Assembly: GCF_001423295.1 (NCBI RefSeq)
Contig: NZ_LMNG01000030.1
Coordinates: forward strand, 62,358 to 126,357
Source: Methylobacterium sp. Leaf112
GTDB taxonomy: Bacteria > Pseudomonadota > Alphaproteobacteria > Rhizobiales > Beijerinckiaceae
Direction: 5' to 3'
Length of the DNA: 64,000 nucleotides
Shown: positions 46,820-55,105 of the stretch, one piece after another
Position numbering within the stretch: position 1 is the stretch's first letter
Layout: the number at the start of each line of letters is the position of its first letter
Translations under genes and position numbers: made by a program
Notes under the pieces: generated by a model
What the model saw: the letters and a program-made list of their open reading frames with translations, nothing else
Told to the model about the DNA's origin: nothing
Databases searched by the model: none

Positions 46820-47146
46820 TCAATCCCCGTCGAGGGCCGCCGGCGCCACGTTGCGCCACGCCGCCAGCAGGGCGTCGCGCAGCACCGCCTCGTCGGCGTC
46901 CCACAGGTCGAGGTTGGTCCAGCCGCGCCGCCCCCATGCCCCCGGCACGGGCGCGAACAGGTCCGGCGCCTCGGCCAGCAGGTGTTCTTGGTCGCCGGGC
47001 GTGAGCTTCAGGACGACCCGCTCCTCCTCGACCCACAGGGTCGCGAAGATCCGGCCGCCGATGCGAAAATCGGGATGCCCCTGATGCGCGGCCTCGACCA
47101 CGCCGGGGAGCAACAGGGCAAGGGCACGGACATCCTCGGGGCGCAT
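46820..47146 (-). CDS. MmcQ/YjbR-family protein
   Basis: The 108-residue protein has the YjbR pattern: EDVRALALLLPGVVEAAHQG, HPDFRIGGRIFATLW, VVLKLTPGDQEHLL and the ending GWTNLDLWDADEAVLRDALL. The fold is double-wing DNA-binding-like, but the function of the family is unknown. The start at 47146 (MRPEDVR) matches family N termini. It is convergent with glmM, whose stop is 6 bp away, and divergent from the barrel gene at 47369. Confidence 0.85.
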   Translation of the reverse strand: MRPEDVRALALLLPGVVEAAHQGHPDFRIGGRIFATLWVEEERVVLKLTPGDQEHLLAEAPDLFAPVPGAWGRRGWTNLDLWDADEAVLRDALLAAWRNVAPAALDGD

Positions 47147-47270
47147 CGCCGCGTGTCTACACAGGTGCAGGTTCGGATGCACCGGTCCGGATCGACGCCG
47201 GCCTGCCCGCCTGACTTGGCCCGGAGTCTCCACTTGTCTCGTCATAGTCCGGCAAGGATAAGATTTAACG

Positions 47271-47286
47271 TTAAGCCTGATTTAAC
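47271..47286. promoter_or_regulatory. CtrA box upstream of outer-membrane gene
   Basis: TTAAGCCTGATTTAAC is a perfect TTAA-N7-TTAAC, the binding site of the alphaproteobacterial cell-cycle regulator CtrA. It lies 83 bp before the ATG of the barrel gene at 47369. A further TTAA at 47264-47267 overlaps it closely. Such a site is rare by chance in GC-rich DNA. Confidence 0.68.
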
Positions 47287-47368
47287 CCCGTTGCGCCAAT
47301 CATGCCTTCGTCATCCGAGCCGGCGCCTCGTCGCTCCCGGCAAACGGTCGAGTGAAGGACTGAATTCC

Positions 47369-48247
47369 ATGCGCCGCTCCAAGCTGTCTGCCTTGGTGCG
47401 CTCGTTCACGCTCCTTGCGAGCGTGGGAGCGCCCAGCCTCGGATACGCCGCCGACCTGCTTCCCCCCCTGCCGCCCGAGCCGCTGCCCCCGCCCGTCGAG
47501 ATCGGCGGCGGCTGGTACCTGCGCGGCGATATCGGCGTGGGTGCCGCGAGCTACGAGAAGGTGGTGACCACCGTGCCGGGCAAGGCACTGCCGCCGAACT
47601 ATGAGATCCACCAGAAGAGCATGGGCGACCAGTTCTTCGGCGGCGGCGGCGTCGGCTACCAGTTCAACGGCTTCCTGCGCGGCGACATCACCGGTGAATA
47701 CCGGGGCGGCGGCCGCTTCTCCTTCGTCGAGAAGTTCGATCTGCCCTACGGCAACGGCGTTCCGGCCAAGGGGATCGACTACGACCAGGGCAACCTTTCC
47801 ACCGTGGTCGCCATGGCCAACGGCTACGTCGATCTCGGCAGCTGGTACGGCGTGACGCCCTTCATCGGCGGCGGCGTCGGCTCGGCCTTCCACACGGTGC
47901 ACGGCTTCAACGACACCGGCGCCGGTTCGGCCGCCGGCGGCTTCGGCATCGCCGCCACCAAGCGCACCACCAACCTCGCCTGGGCGGCCATGGCCGGCCT
48001 CGGCTACAGCGTCACGCCGAACCTCAAGCTCGAGCTCGGCTACCGCTACATGAACCTCGGCCATGTCGGCACCGGCTCGGTGAGCTGCTTCAACGATCCG
48101 GGCTGTGCCGGCGCCTCCTACAAGCTCAAGGAAGTCACCTCCCACGATGTGCGCATCGGCATGCGCTGGATGCTCGGCGGTATCGTCGCCGCTCCGGTCA
48201 TCGCCGATTACCAGCCCGAGCCGGTTCCGCTGATCCGCAAGTACTGA
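47369..48247 (+). CDS. Outer-membrane beta-barrel protein
   Basis: The 292-residue protein has a signal peptide (FTLLASVGAPSLGYA, cleavage near 27), a Pro-rich start (DLLPPLPPEPLPPP), and alternating amphipathic strands typical of an eight-strand barrel: GGGWYLRGDIGVGAA, GVGYQFNGFLRGDITGEYRG, LAWAAMAGLGYSVTPNLKLE and a final VRIGMRWML. It resembles the Omp25/Omp31-type porin-like proteins of Rhizobiales. The next gene is a paralogue. A CtrA box lies upstream and a strong terminator downstream. Confidence 0.88.
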   Translation: MRRSKLSALVRSFTLLASVGAPSLGYAADLLPPLPPEPLPPPVEIGGGWYLRGDIGVGAASYEKVVTTVPGKALPPNYEIHQKSMGDQFFGGGGVGYQFNGFLRGDITGEYRGGGRFSFVEKFDLPYGNGVPAKGIDYDQGNLSTVVAMANGYVDLGSWYGVTPFIGGGVGSAFHTVHGFNDTGAGSAAGGFGIAATKRTTNLAWAAMAGLGYSVTPNLKLELGYRYMNLGHVGTGSVSCFNDPGCAGASYKLKEVTSHDVRIGMRWMLGGIVAAPVIADYQPEPVPLIRKY

Positions 48248-48280
48248 CACACCCTCGGGCGTCACAGCACCCATGACCAA

Positions 48281-48310
48281 GACGGCGCGAACCCTCCGGT
48301 TCGCGCCGTC
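48281..48310 (+). terminator. Strong terminator after first barrel gene
   Basis: A perfect 13-bp stem (GACGGCGCGAACC and complement, loop ctcc) is followed by ttggttt. Confidence 0.85.
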
Positions 48311-48352
48311 TTGGTTTGCGACAGCAAACCTTCGCCAGCAATCGCGTTAAGC

Positions 48353-48368
48353 TTAATCCGCTCCTAAC
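48353..48368. promoter_or_regulatory. CtrA-like half-degenerate box
   Basis: TTAATCCGCTCCTAAC matches TTAA-N7-TTAAC except for one base. It lies 94 bp before the second barrel gene and next to a further TTAA at 48347. Confidence 0.4.
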
Positions 48369-48462
48369 CTTCCTCTTTGATACTCGCGCGCATGACGACA
48401 GCCAGGTCGGTCCCTACGGGTGCGTGCCGCCCGGGACAGGGTGCAAACGGTTCGGGGACAGC

Positions 48463-49347
48463 ATGACACAGCAGACGCGCCCATCGCATCGCGCCCATGG
48501 GCGGACGCGCGCCGCGGTCGCCGGATCGGCCTTGACCCTGATGTCGCTCGCAGCCCTCGTGCCCGCGTGGGGCGCCGACCTGCTGCCGCCCCCGCCGTCG
48601 GAGGCCGCCCCCGTGCCCATCGGCGGCGGCTGGTATCTCCGCGCCGATTTCACCGAGAGCTTTCCGCTGCGCCCGACGGACGCGACCCTGCCCGATCCCA
48701 ACGACCCGGGCATGCCGCCCCTGGTGCGGCGGACCCTGAGCCGCGAGGCCGGCTACGGCGGCGGCGTCGGCTACCGCATCAACCCCTGGCTGCGCGTGGA
48801 CGCCACCTTCGACCAGCGCCAGGATTCGACCTACAGCGCGTACTCGTCGCGCACCAACTTCGCCACGGGCTACAACGTCGAGGCCGGTCGCCTCGGCGCA
48901 CTCACAGGCCTCGTCAACGTCTACGCCGACCTCGGGACCTGGTGGGGCCTGACCCCGTATATCGGCGCCGGCGTCGGTTTCGCACGAAACGAGTTTCGCC
49001 GGGGCTACACCCAGACCACCTGCCTCATCGACGCCTGCGACGGCGGGCCGGGCGCGGGCTCACGCCCGGCGGTGATCCGGCCCAACCGCTCCGTCACCAA
49101 CCTCGCCTGGGCGCTCACGGGCGGCGTCGCCTACGAGCTCGGCGCCGGCTTCAGCCTGGATGCGAGCTACCGCTACGTCGATCTAGGGCGCGCCGAATCC
49201 GGCCTCGACGCCTTCCGGTCAGGCAGCAGCCTCAAGGATCTCGCCGCCAACGAAGTCCGCGTCGGCCTGCGCTATGCCTTCCGCGACGGCATTCCGAGCC
49301 TGCAGGGACTACCCACGGTGTGGAGTAGCGGAAACCCCTACGAGTAG
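48463..49347 (+). CDS. Outer-membrane beta-barrel protein
   Basis: The 294-residue protein is a paralogue of the preceding gene product: signal peptide ending near AALVPAWGA, then DLLPPPPSEAAP, GGGWYLRADFTESF, GGGVGYRINPWLRVDATFD, NVYADLGTWWGLTPYIGAGV and a barrel-ending VRVGLRYAFR. Two cysteines in a loop (TTCLIDACDGG) recall the paired cysteines of the first paralogue. The start at 48463 places the signal peptide correctly; the upstream in-frame stretch is unlikely to be translated. Confidence 0.86.
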   Translation: MTQQTRPSHRAHGRTRAAVAGSALTLMSLAALVPAWGADLLPPPPSEAAPVPIGGGWYLRADFTESFPLRPTDATLPDPNDPGMPPLVRRTLSREAGYGGGVGYRINPWLRVDATFDQRQDSTYSAYSSRTNFATGYNVEAGRLGALTGLVNVYADLGTWWGLTPYIGAGVGFARNEFRRGYTQTTCLIDACDGGPGAGSRPAVIRPNRSVTNLAWALTGGVAYELGAGFSLDASYRYVDLGRAESGLDAFRSGSSLKDLAANEVRVGLRYAFRDGIPSLQGLPTVWSSGNPYE

Positions 49348-49456
49348 GCCCGGCCGGCTCCGGAGACCGAAACGCTCCGTTAAGGTTACTCAAGTACACA
49401 TTCCAGAACAGGCTCAGTAAAAACCCAGTCGATCTGACGCCTTGAGGACGACATCG

Positions 49457-50395
49457 ATGCGGACCCTGACCCTCGCGCTCCTGACGACGCTCGCCCTCGG
49501 CGCCGGCTCCACCGCCGGCGCCGCCGACCTCGATTACGGCGTCCTGCGCGGCCCGGACTACGAGCCGGCGGCCCCGATCATCGATTGGAACGGCGTGTAT
49601 GTCGGTGGGCATGGCGGCTATACGTCGGCCGCGCTCCAGCAGAAGAACGTCTTCCAGGATATCCTGGCCCTCCAATTCCGAGCACGCGATATCGAAAGCC
49701 AATTCTCGGCTTCGAACCTGCTAGCGATCCCTTCGACGCGTATCGAAGGAACCAGCTACGGTGCGTTCGCCGGATTCAACTATCAGTTCGACGAAGCCGT
49801 CGTCGGCATCGAAGCGGACTACACGCGTTTCAATCGCACGGGCGTCGCATCGAACGGCATCGGCCGAATTATGATGACATCCGGCGGCATTGCGGAAACG
49901 GTCAATCTCTTTGGTGAATCCACCACAAAAATCGAAGATTATGGAACTATTCGAGCGCGTGGTGGCTGGAGTTTTGGCAGCTTTCTTCCCTTCGTCACAG
50001 GCGGCGTTGCGATCGGCCGCGCCATCGTTACGGACCAAGTCCTCGTACAGAACTATGGATACGATGCCAGAACTTATGCAGCCAACCAAGCTCTGACTGC
50101 GGGAGCACCGGCTTACGTGTCCCGTCACGATTACCTCAGCTTCAACCCGGCTTATCCTGGCGTTCAATCATCCCCCAACGGAGCGTTGCAGACCGTCCCC
50201 GCGGCTCCAGTTGCGATTTCCAAGGGGCCGACGGAGAAGATCGTCGGCGGCATCGCCCTTGGCGCGGGCATGGAATACGCCCTGACGCAGAACATTCTCC
50301 TGCGGGCCGAATATCAGTACGTGCTGTTCAACGATTTCGACGGCCACAAGGTCAATCTCAACACCGTGCGCGGCGGTGCGGCCGTGAAGTTCTGA
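49457..50395 (+). CDS. Outer-membrane beta-barrel protein with atypical middle
   Basis: The 312-residue protein has a signal peptide (LALLTTLALGAGSTAGA) and barrel strands such as IIDWNGVYVGGHGGYTSA, GAFAGFNYQFDEAVVGIEAD, GTIRARGGWSFGSFLPFVTG and the ending NLNTVRGGAAVKF, which fit the Omp25/OmpW-like porin group. Bases about 49690-50200 are visibly AT-richer and use rarer codons than both ends and neighbours, while the frame stays open. This suggests a recombined or transferred central part. A 19-bp sequence shared with the pal upstream region lies at 49369-49387. Confidence 0.86.
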   Translation: MRTLTLALLTTLALGAGSTAGAADLDYGVLRGPDYEPAAPIIDWNGVYVGGHGGYTSAALQQKNVFQDILALQFRARDIESQFSASNLLAIPSTRIEGTSYGAFAGFNYQFDEAVVGIEADYTRFNRTGVASNGIGRIMMTSGGIAETVNLFGESTTKIEDYGTIRARGGWSFGSFLPFVTGGVAIGRAIVTDQVLVQNYGYDARTYAANQALTAGAPAYVSRHDYLSFNPAYPGVQSSPNGALQTVPAAPVAISKGPTEKIVGGIALGAGMEYALTQNILLRAEYQYVLFNDFDGHKVNLNTVRGGAAVKF

Positions 50396-50546
50396 TTTTG
50401 CCTCGACACCGTCTCCGGTGGATGGCCGGCCGCTGCGCAATGGGACGGAACACGCGCGGGCTTGTTAAGGCAGCACTCGCTTTTGGCGGGGTAGGATAGG
50501 GGTGCCGCACCCGATCGATTTCACCGATGCCGGAAACGCCCGAACC

Positions 50547-50771
50547 ATGATCCGCCTCGTCCTCAGCGCCGGACTGGCCTCGGCCAGCCTCGTCCTCGCC
50601 GGTCTCGGCCCGGCACAGGCGGGGGGAGAACTCCGTCACCGGCCGTTGCCGCCGCCCGAGATCGCCTATCGAGATCCGGCCTACCTGCCGCCGCCGCCGC
50701 CTCTGCCCGTGGTGCGGGTGCCGCGCTCCCTCAATCTGCCCCTCTACAACGAGCCGCCGCGCCGGTTCTGA
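50547..50771 (+). CDS. Small proline-rich secreted protein
   Basis: The 74-residue product has a signal peptide (LVLSAGLASASLVLAGLGPAQA) and a Pro-rich mature part (PLPPPEIAYRDPAYLPPPPP, then VPRSLNLPLYNEPPRRF). No family is recognised. The ATG at 50547 puts the signal peptide at the N terminus. Its stop codon is immediately followed by the stop of the convergent HNH gene. Confidence 0.65.
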   Translation: MIRLVLSAGLASASLVLAGLGPAQAGGELRHRPLPPPEIAYRDPAYLPPPPPLPVVRVPRSLNLPLYNEPPRRF

Positions 50772-51320
50772 TCAGCTCTCCAGCTCGGAATCCCAGTAGA
50801 GGTAGTCCACCCAGGTGTGGTGGTACTGCCGGTGGTCGAATTCCGGCTGGCGGCGGTGCAGCTCGTGCCGGGTCGGGCGGTGCGGCTCGTGCAAGAGGGG
50901 CATCTCGGCCTCGGCCGGGGTGCGGTTGGCCTTGCGCAGGTTGCACGGCGAACAGGCCGCGACCACGTTTTCCCAGCTCGACAGCCCGCCGCGCGAGCGA
51001 GGCACCACGTGATCGAAGGTGAGCCCGCCGGACGGCAGGCGCAGGCCGCAATACTGGCACGAGAACGTGTCGCGCAGGTAGATGTTGTAGCGGGTGAAGG
51101 CCGGGCTGCGCGCCAGGGTCACGTAGCTCTTGAGGGCGACGACGCTCGGCACCCGCAGGGAGCGGCTCGGGCTACGCGCCTCGACATCGTAGCTCGCCAC
51201 CAGGGTGACGCGGTCGAGGAACAGGGCGGTGAAGGCGTCCTTCCAGGACCACAGCGAGAGCGGATTGTAGGACAGCGGCCGGTAATCGGCGTTCAGCACG
51301 AGCGTTTGGAGATCCAGCAT
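50772..51320 (-). CDS. HNH endonuclease
   Basis: The 182-residue protein has the HNH motif with a zinc-binding frame: FSCQYCGLRLPSGGLTFDHV, then PRSRGGLSSWENVVAACSPCN. The first part, MLDLQTLVLNADYRPLSYNP, is typical of the widespread chromosomal HNH family of alphaproteobacteria. It probably cleaves or nicks DNA; its role is unknown, and no methylase or defence genes are near. The ATG at 51320 aligns with family members; an in-frame ATG lies nine codons upstream. Confidence 0.9.
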   Translation of the reverse strand: MLDLQTLVLNADYRPLSYNPLSLWSWKDAFTALFLDRVTLVASYDVEARSPSRSLRVPSVVALKSYVTLARSPAFTRYNIYLRDTFSCQYCGLRLPSGGLTFDHVVPRSRGGLSSWENVVAACSPCNLRKANRTPAEAEMPLLHEPHRPTRHELHRRQPEFDHRQYHHTWVDYLYWDSELES

Positions 51321-51991
51321 GGCGCACCCCTCTCGGCGGGTCGACACGGGGACAACGCGCGGGAATCGCCCGGCGCGCTGCCCCTGTCGGATGAAAGATC
51401 AAACGTTTTCGGAGTTTGGACCGGTGCGTCCCGTGGGCGGGCGCGCGCAGAAGGCGCCGTCGGAGCGGCGCAGGCGCGGCGGAAATCACGGAAGGCTTAG
51501 GCCAAAAGCGGTCGCATCGGGCGAATGCGCCCGGCTGGTGGCAACGTCCCTCGACGCGGACGACCGTCACCACCTCATCGCACCGATACGAAAAGGCAAA
51601 GTCCATCACGGGTTAGTGTAATATCAGCATGACACGCTTGTGAAGGTCACCCCGCATGCGCGCGACGCCATGCCCACAAGGAGCGATGCCCACAAGGAGC
51701 GATGCCCACGGGCCGCCGGGCCGGCAGCTCGTTTCCCCACAGGTCGTCTGCCCGCGATCCGCACGCCAGCGATGCGGCCGGGGCGGGGCACGGTCAGCCT
51801 TTCGCCCCATTGCTCGGCGATTGCCGCGTCTCCCGACCCTGATCGCCCTGGCCTCGTTCGTGCGATCCCGCAGCGTCGCCCCGGCACGCCGCGCCATTCC
51901 GAGCGGGCAGGGCCCCGACACGAAGGACGGCACCTTGCACGAGACGAACGCCCCGACCGCTCATCGGCCCACCGAGGGGAGGGTGCGTCGC
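51321..51991. other. Spacer with duplicated 16-bp unit, no gene accepted
   Basis: Frames in this 671-bp stretch are open in several phases because of high GC and are not accepted as coding. The frame of the MscS gene is open from 51656, but its translation before 51992 is Arg/Pro-rich and lacks signal or family character. Confidence 0.5.
51670..51701 (+). repeat. Two 16-bp direct repeats with ribosome-site-like core
   Basis: ATGCCCACAAGGAGCG occurs twice without a gap and a third partial copy follows (ATGCCCAC). Each copy contains AAGGAG two bases before the next ATG. Confidence 0.8.
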
Positions 51992-54574
51992 ATGCCCGGC
52001 GGGACCGGGCGCAGGCTGCGTCTCGTCCCGGTCCTGGCAGCGGGATGGCTCGGCCTCGCGAGCTTCGTTCCCGGCGCGGTCTTCGGACAGGCGCCCCAGC
52101 CGGCGGCACCCGCCGCCCAGCCGGCCGCCCAGCCGGCCGCACCCGCCAAGCCCCCGGCCCCGAAGCCCGTGGTGTCGGAGGAGATCAAGACCGTCCGCGA
52201 CACCCTCGACAAGGCGAAGGACGACCTCGAACACCGCGAAAAGATCCTCGCCGGCGAGACTGTCGGCAGCGGCGACCTGACCCGCGCGCGCGATGGCGTC
52301 GACGCCATCGCCGACCGCATCCGCCACGTGATCGATCTCACCACTCCGCGGCTGGAGGCGGCCCGCGAACGCCTGACGCAGCTCGGCCCCAAGCCGAAGG
52401 AGGGGGCGGAGGGCGAGGACGTCGCACGCGAGCGCACGGAGCGCGAACAGGCGGTGGCCGAGATCGACGAGACCCAGCGCCTCGCGAAATCCCTCCTCGT
52501 GCAGAGCGACCAGATCGTCGATCAGGTCACCAACAAGCGCCGCGCGGCCTTCACCCGCGGCCTGTTCGAGCGCTCCACCGCCCTGGTCACCCCGGACCTG
52601 TGGATGCGGATCGCCGCCGACATCCCGCGCGACGTCCGCGCGCTTCAGAACGCCGTCTCGGACACCGCCGACCTGTTCGCGCGCAACGGCACCCTCACCA
52701 ACCTGCTCTTCCTCGGGATCGCCTTCGGCATCTCCATCGCCCTGTATTTCGGTCGCCGCAACATCGCCCCGCGCCTCGGTCGGCGCGACGCCAAGGCCAC
52801 GGATCCGTCACAGCGCAAGAAGCTGCTGGCCGCCTGGCGGGTCTTCCTCCTCGGCACCGTGCCGGCGGTGCTCGGGAGCTATGCGGTCTACTACGCCCTC
52901 GACGTCACCAACCTCCTGCCCATGCGGCTGCTGCCGGTGGCCGGGGCGATCCTCATCGGGCTCGCCTTCATCGCCTTCGTCGAGGCCCTGGCCGACGCCC
53001 TGCTGTCGCCCGACAAGCCGTCCTGGCGCACCACGACGATGACCGATGCGGCCGCCTCGCGGATCACCACCCTGGCGGTGAGCATCGCGGTGGTGATCAC
53101 CGTGGTGAAATCCGTCGAAGCCCTGAACTCCGCGATCTCCGCGGCCCTCCCGATCTCCATCGCCACGCGCGGCCTCGGCGCCATCGCCACCGCCCTCATC
53201 CTCGCCATCGGCCTGCACCGCTTCGCCGACACGGCGGAGAAGGAGGAGGCGTGCTTCGGGCCCTACGTGGCGCCCGAGGCCGCCACCGGCATCGGCGGCC
53301 CGGCCCGGCTCCTCGGTTGGGCTGCGGTGGCGGTCATCGGCGCGGCCGCGCTCGTCGGCTACGTCGCGTTCTCGACCTTCCTCATCGACCAGCTCGTCTG
53401 GACCGCGAGCCTGTTCGTGCTGCTGTTCCTGTTCATCGGCAGCGCCGACACCTTCATCGGCGGGACCCTGCGCGACGACACCAAGATCGCGACCGCGCTC
53501 CAGGCCAACACCGGCCTGCGCAAGCGCTCCCTGAACCAGATCGCCGTGCTGGCCACGGGCTTCGCCCGCGTTGTCCTCATCCTGGTCGCGGCCCTCCTGG
53601 CGCTCGCCCCCTGGGGCCTCGATTCGACGGACGTGTTCACCTCCGTGCGCAGCGCCTTCTTCGGATTCAAGGTCGGCGACGTCACCATCTCGCTCTCCAC
53701 CATCGCGCTGGCCGTCGGCCTGCTCGTGCTCGGCATGGCCGTCACCCGGGCGATCCAGCGCTGGCTCGAAAACACCTACCTGCCGGCCACCGACCTCGAT
53801 GCGGGCCTGCGCAACTCGATCTCGACCATCGCGGGCTATTGCGGCTTCCTGCTCACCCTGGCGCTCGCGTTCTCGTATCTCGGCCTGAGTCTCGAGAAAC
53901 TGACCATCGTGGCCGGCGCCCTGTCGGTCGGTATCGGTTTCGGCCTGCAATCCATCGTCAACAACTTCGTCTCGGGCCTGCTGCTCCTGTGGGAGCGCCC
54001 GATCCGCGTCGGCGACCAGGTGCTCATCGGCGACAGCGAGGGCATCGTGAAGCGCATTTCCGTGCGCTCCACGGAGATCCAGACCTTCGACCGCTCCGCC
54101 GTCATCGTGCCGAACTCGAACCTCATCTCCGGCATCGTCAAGAACCGGGTCCGAGGCGACCGTACCGGCCGGGTCTCCATCACGGTCAACGTCCTGCGCA
54201 ACCAGGACCCGGTGCGCGCCGCCGAGATGCTGGTCGCTTGCGCCAGCGCCCACCCGGACGTGCTGAAGGAGCCTCCGCCCCGGGTGGTCTTCCGCAAGAT
54301 CGGCGACCCGTTCCTCGAGTTCGAGCTCATCGCCATGATCATCGACGTGAGTTTCGGCCTGAAGGTGCAGAACGATTTGAACTTTGCCGTGTTCAAGTCC
54401 TTGTCCGAGGTCGGAATGATCCCGGCCATGGGTCCGGGCTCCAGCAACGTCGTCGTGCAGGGGCTCGAACCGTTCCAGGAGGCCATGGGCCGGATCGCCA
54501 GTTCGTTCGCGGAGCCGAGGGGCGACGCGAACGGATCGGCGGGCCGGCGGGAGGCCGAGATGCCGAAGGGGTGA
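51992..54574 (+). CDS. Large MscS-family mechanosensitive channel (DUF3772 type)
   Basis: The 860-residue protein has a signal peptide (LVPVLAAGWLGLASFVPGAV), a Pro/Ala-rich start, a helical periplasmic DUF3772-like region (about 55-200), about ten membrane segments and the MscS domain near the end, with GALSVGIGFGLQSIVNNFVS as the pore-lining and beta-domain junction, followed by GLLLLWERPIRVGDQVLIGD and VIVPNSNLIS. Such large MscS proteins respond to osmotic tension. The ATG at 51992 is chosen because GGGAGGG lies upstream and it starts the signal peptide. A CAP lipoprotein gene begins 4 bp after the stop. Confidence 0.9.
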   Translation: MPGGTGRRLRLVPVLAAGWLGLASFVPGAVFGQAPQPAAPAAQPAAQPAAPAKPPAPKPVVSEEIKTVRDTLDKAKDDLEHREKILAGETVGSGDLTRARDGVDAIADRIRHVIDLTTPRLEAARERLTQLGPKPKEGAEGEDVARERTEREQAVAEIDETQRLAKSLLVQSDQIVDQVTNKRRAAFTRGLFERSTALVTPDLWMRIAADIPRDVRALQNAVSDTADLFARNGTLTNLLFLGIAFGISIALYFGRRNIAPRLGRRDAKATDPSQRKKLLAAWRVFLLGTVPAVLGSYAVYYALDVTNLLPMRLLPVAGAILIGLAFIAFVEALADALLSPDKPSWRTTTMTDAAASRITTLAVSIAVVITVVKSVEALNSAISAALPISIATRGLGAIATALILAIGLHRFADTAEKEEACFGPYVAPEAATGIGGPARLLGWAAVAVIGAAALVGYVAFSTFLIDQLVWTASLFVLLFLFIGSADTFIGGTLRDDTKIATALQANTGLRKRSLNQIAVLATGFARVVLILVAALLALAPWGLDSTDVFTSVRSAFFGFKVGDVTISLSTIALAVGLLVLGMAVTRAIQRWLENTYLPATDLDAGLRNSISTIAGYCGFLLTLALAFSYLGLSLEKLTIVAGALSVGIGFGLQSIVNNFVSGLLLLWERPIRVGDQVLIGDSEGIVKRISVRSTEIQTFDRSAVIVPNSNLISGIVKNRVRGDRTGRVSITVNVLRNQDPVRAAEMLVACASAHPDVLKEPPPRVVFRKIGDPFLEFELIAMIIDVSFGLKVQNDLNFAVFKSLSEVGMIPAMGPGSSNVVVQGLEPFQEAMGRIASSFAEPRGDANGSAGRREAEMPKG

Positions 54575-54578
54575 GCAG

Positions 54579-55097
54579 GTGGGCCAGGGATTTTCGGGTG
54601 TCCGGGGCGTGTGTTTCGGAGCCTGCCTCGTCGCCGGAGCGACGCTCACGGGGTGCGCGACGCAGCAGCCCCTCGAGACCGCCACGGCCCTGCCGAGCCT
54701 GTACTGGCCGATGACCACCGCCGCGGCGCAGGTCGACGCGGCCACGGCCCGCGACATGATCTCGGCCTACCGCGCCCGCACCGGCGGCACGGCGCTGCGC
54801 CTCGACCCCGAACTGCAGAAGCTCGCCGAAGCCGAGGCCGCCGCCATGGCGGCCGCCGATCGGCCGAGCCGCGCCCAGACCGTGCGGGTCGCCATGGAGC
54901 GCCTCGGCCACCCGTCGGCCGGCGCCAATCTGTCGGCCGGCTACCACACCCTGGCGGAGGCGTTCTCGGGGTGGCGCGACAGCCCGGCCCACAATGCCGT
55001 GATGCTGGCGCCCGACGCCACCCGCATGGGCATCGCCACGGCCTACGCGCCGAACTCGAAATACCGGGTCTACTGGGCGCTGCTGGTGTCGAAGTAG
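54579..55097 (+). CDS. CAP-domain lipoprotein
   Basis: The 172-residue product has a lipobox (LVAGATLTGC, Cys26) and a CAP/SCP domain: ISAYRARTGGTALRLDPELQ, then LAEAEAAAMAAADRPS, AGYHTLAEAFSGWRDSPAHN and ATRMGIATAYAPNSKYRVYW. The His of the SPAHN block is present; the first canonical His is less clear. Bacterial CAP proteins have no settled function. The GTG start at 54579 is 4 bp after the MscS gene, which suggests co-expression. Confidence 0.85.
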   Translation: MGQGFSGVRGVCFGACLVAGATLTGCATQQPLETATALPSLYWPMTTAAAQVDAATARDMISAYRARTGGTALRLDPELQKLAEAEAAAMAAADRPSRAQTVRVAMERLGHPSAGANLSAGYHTLAEAFSGWRDSPAHNAVMLAPDATRMGIATAYAPNSKYRVYWALLVSK

Positions 55098-55105
55098 CGT
55101 CCCCG

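Noticed and set aside
50772..51320. HNH nuclease as part of a defence or homing system
   Set aside because: No methylase, toxin or mobile-element gene is near, and the protein is of the common chromosomal HNH type.
51656..51991. A 112-residue N-terminal extension of the MscS protein
   Set aside because: The frame is open, but the translation is Arg/Pro-rich and would bury the signal peptide that begins at 51992.
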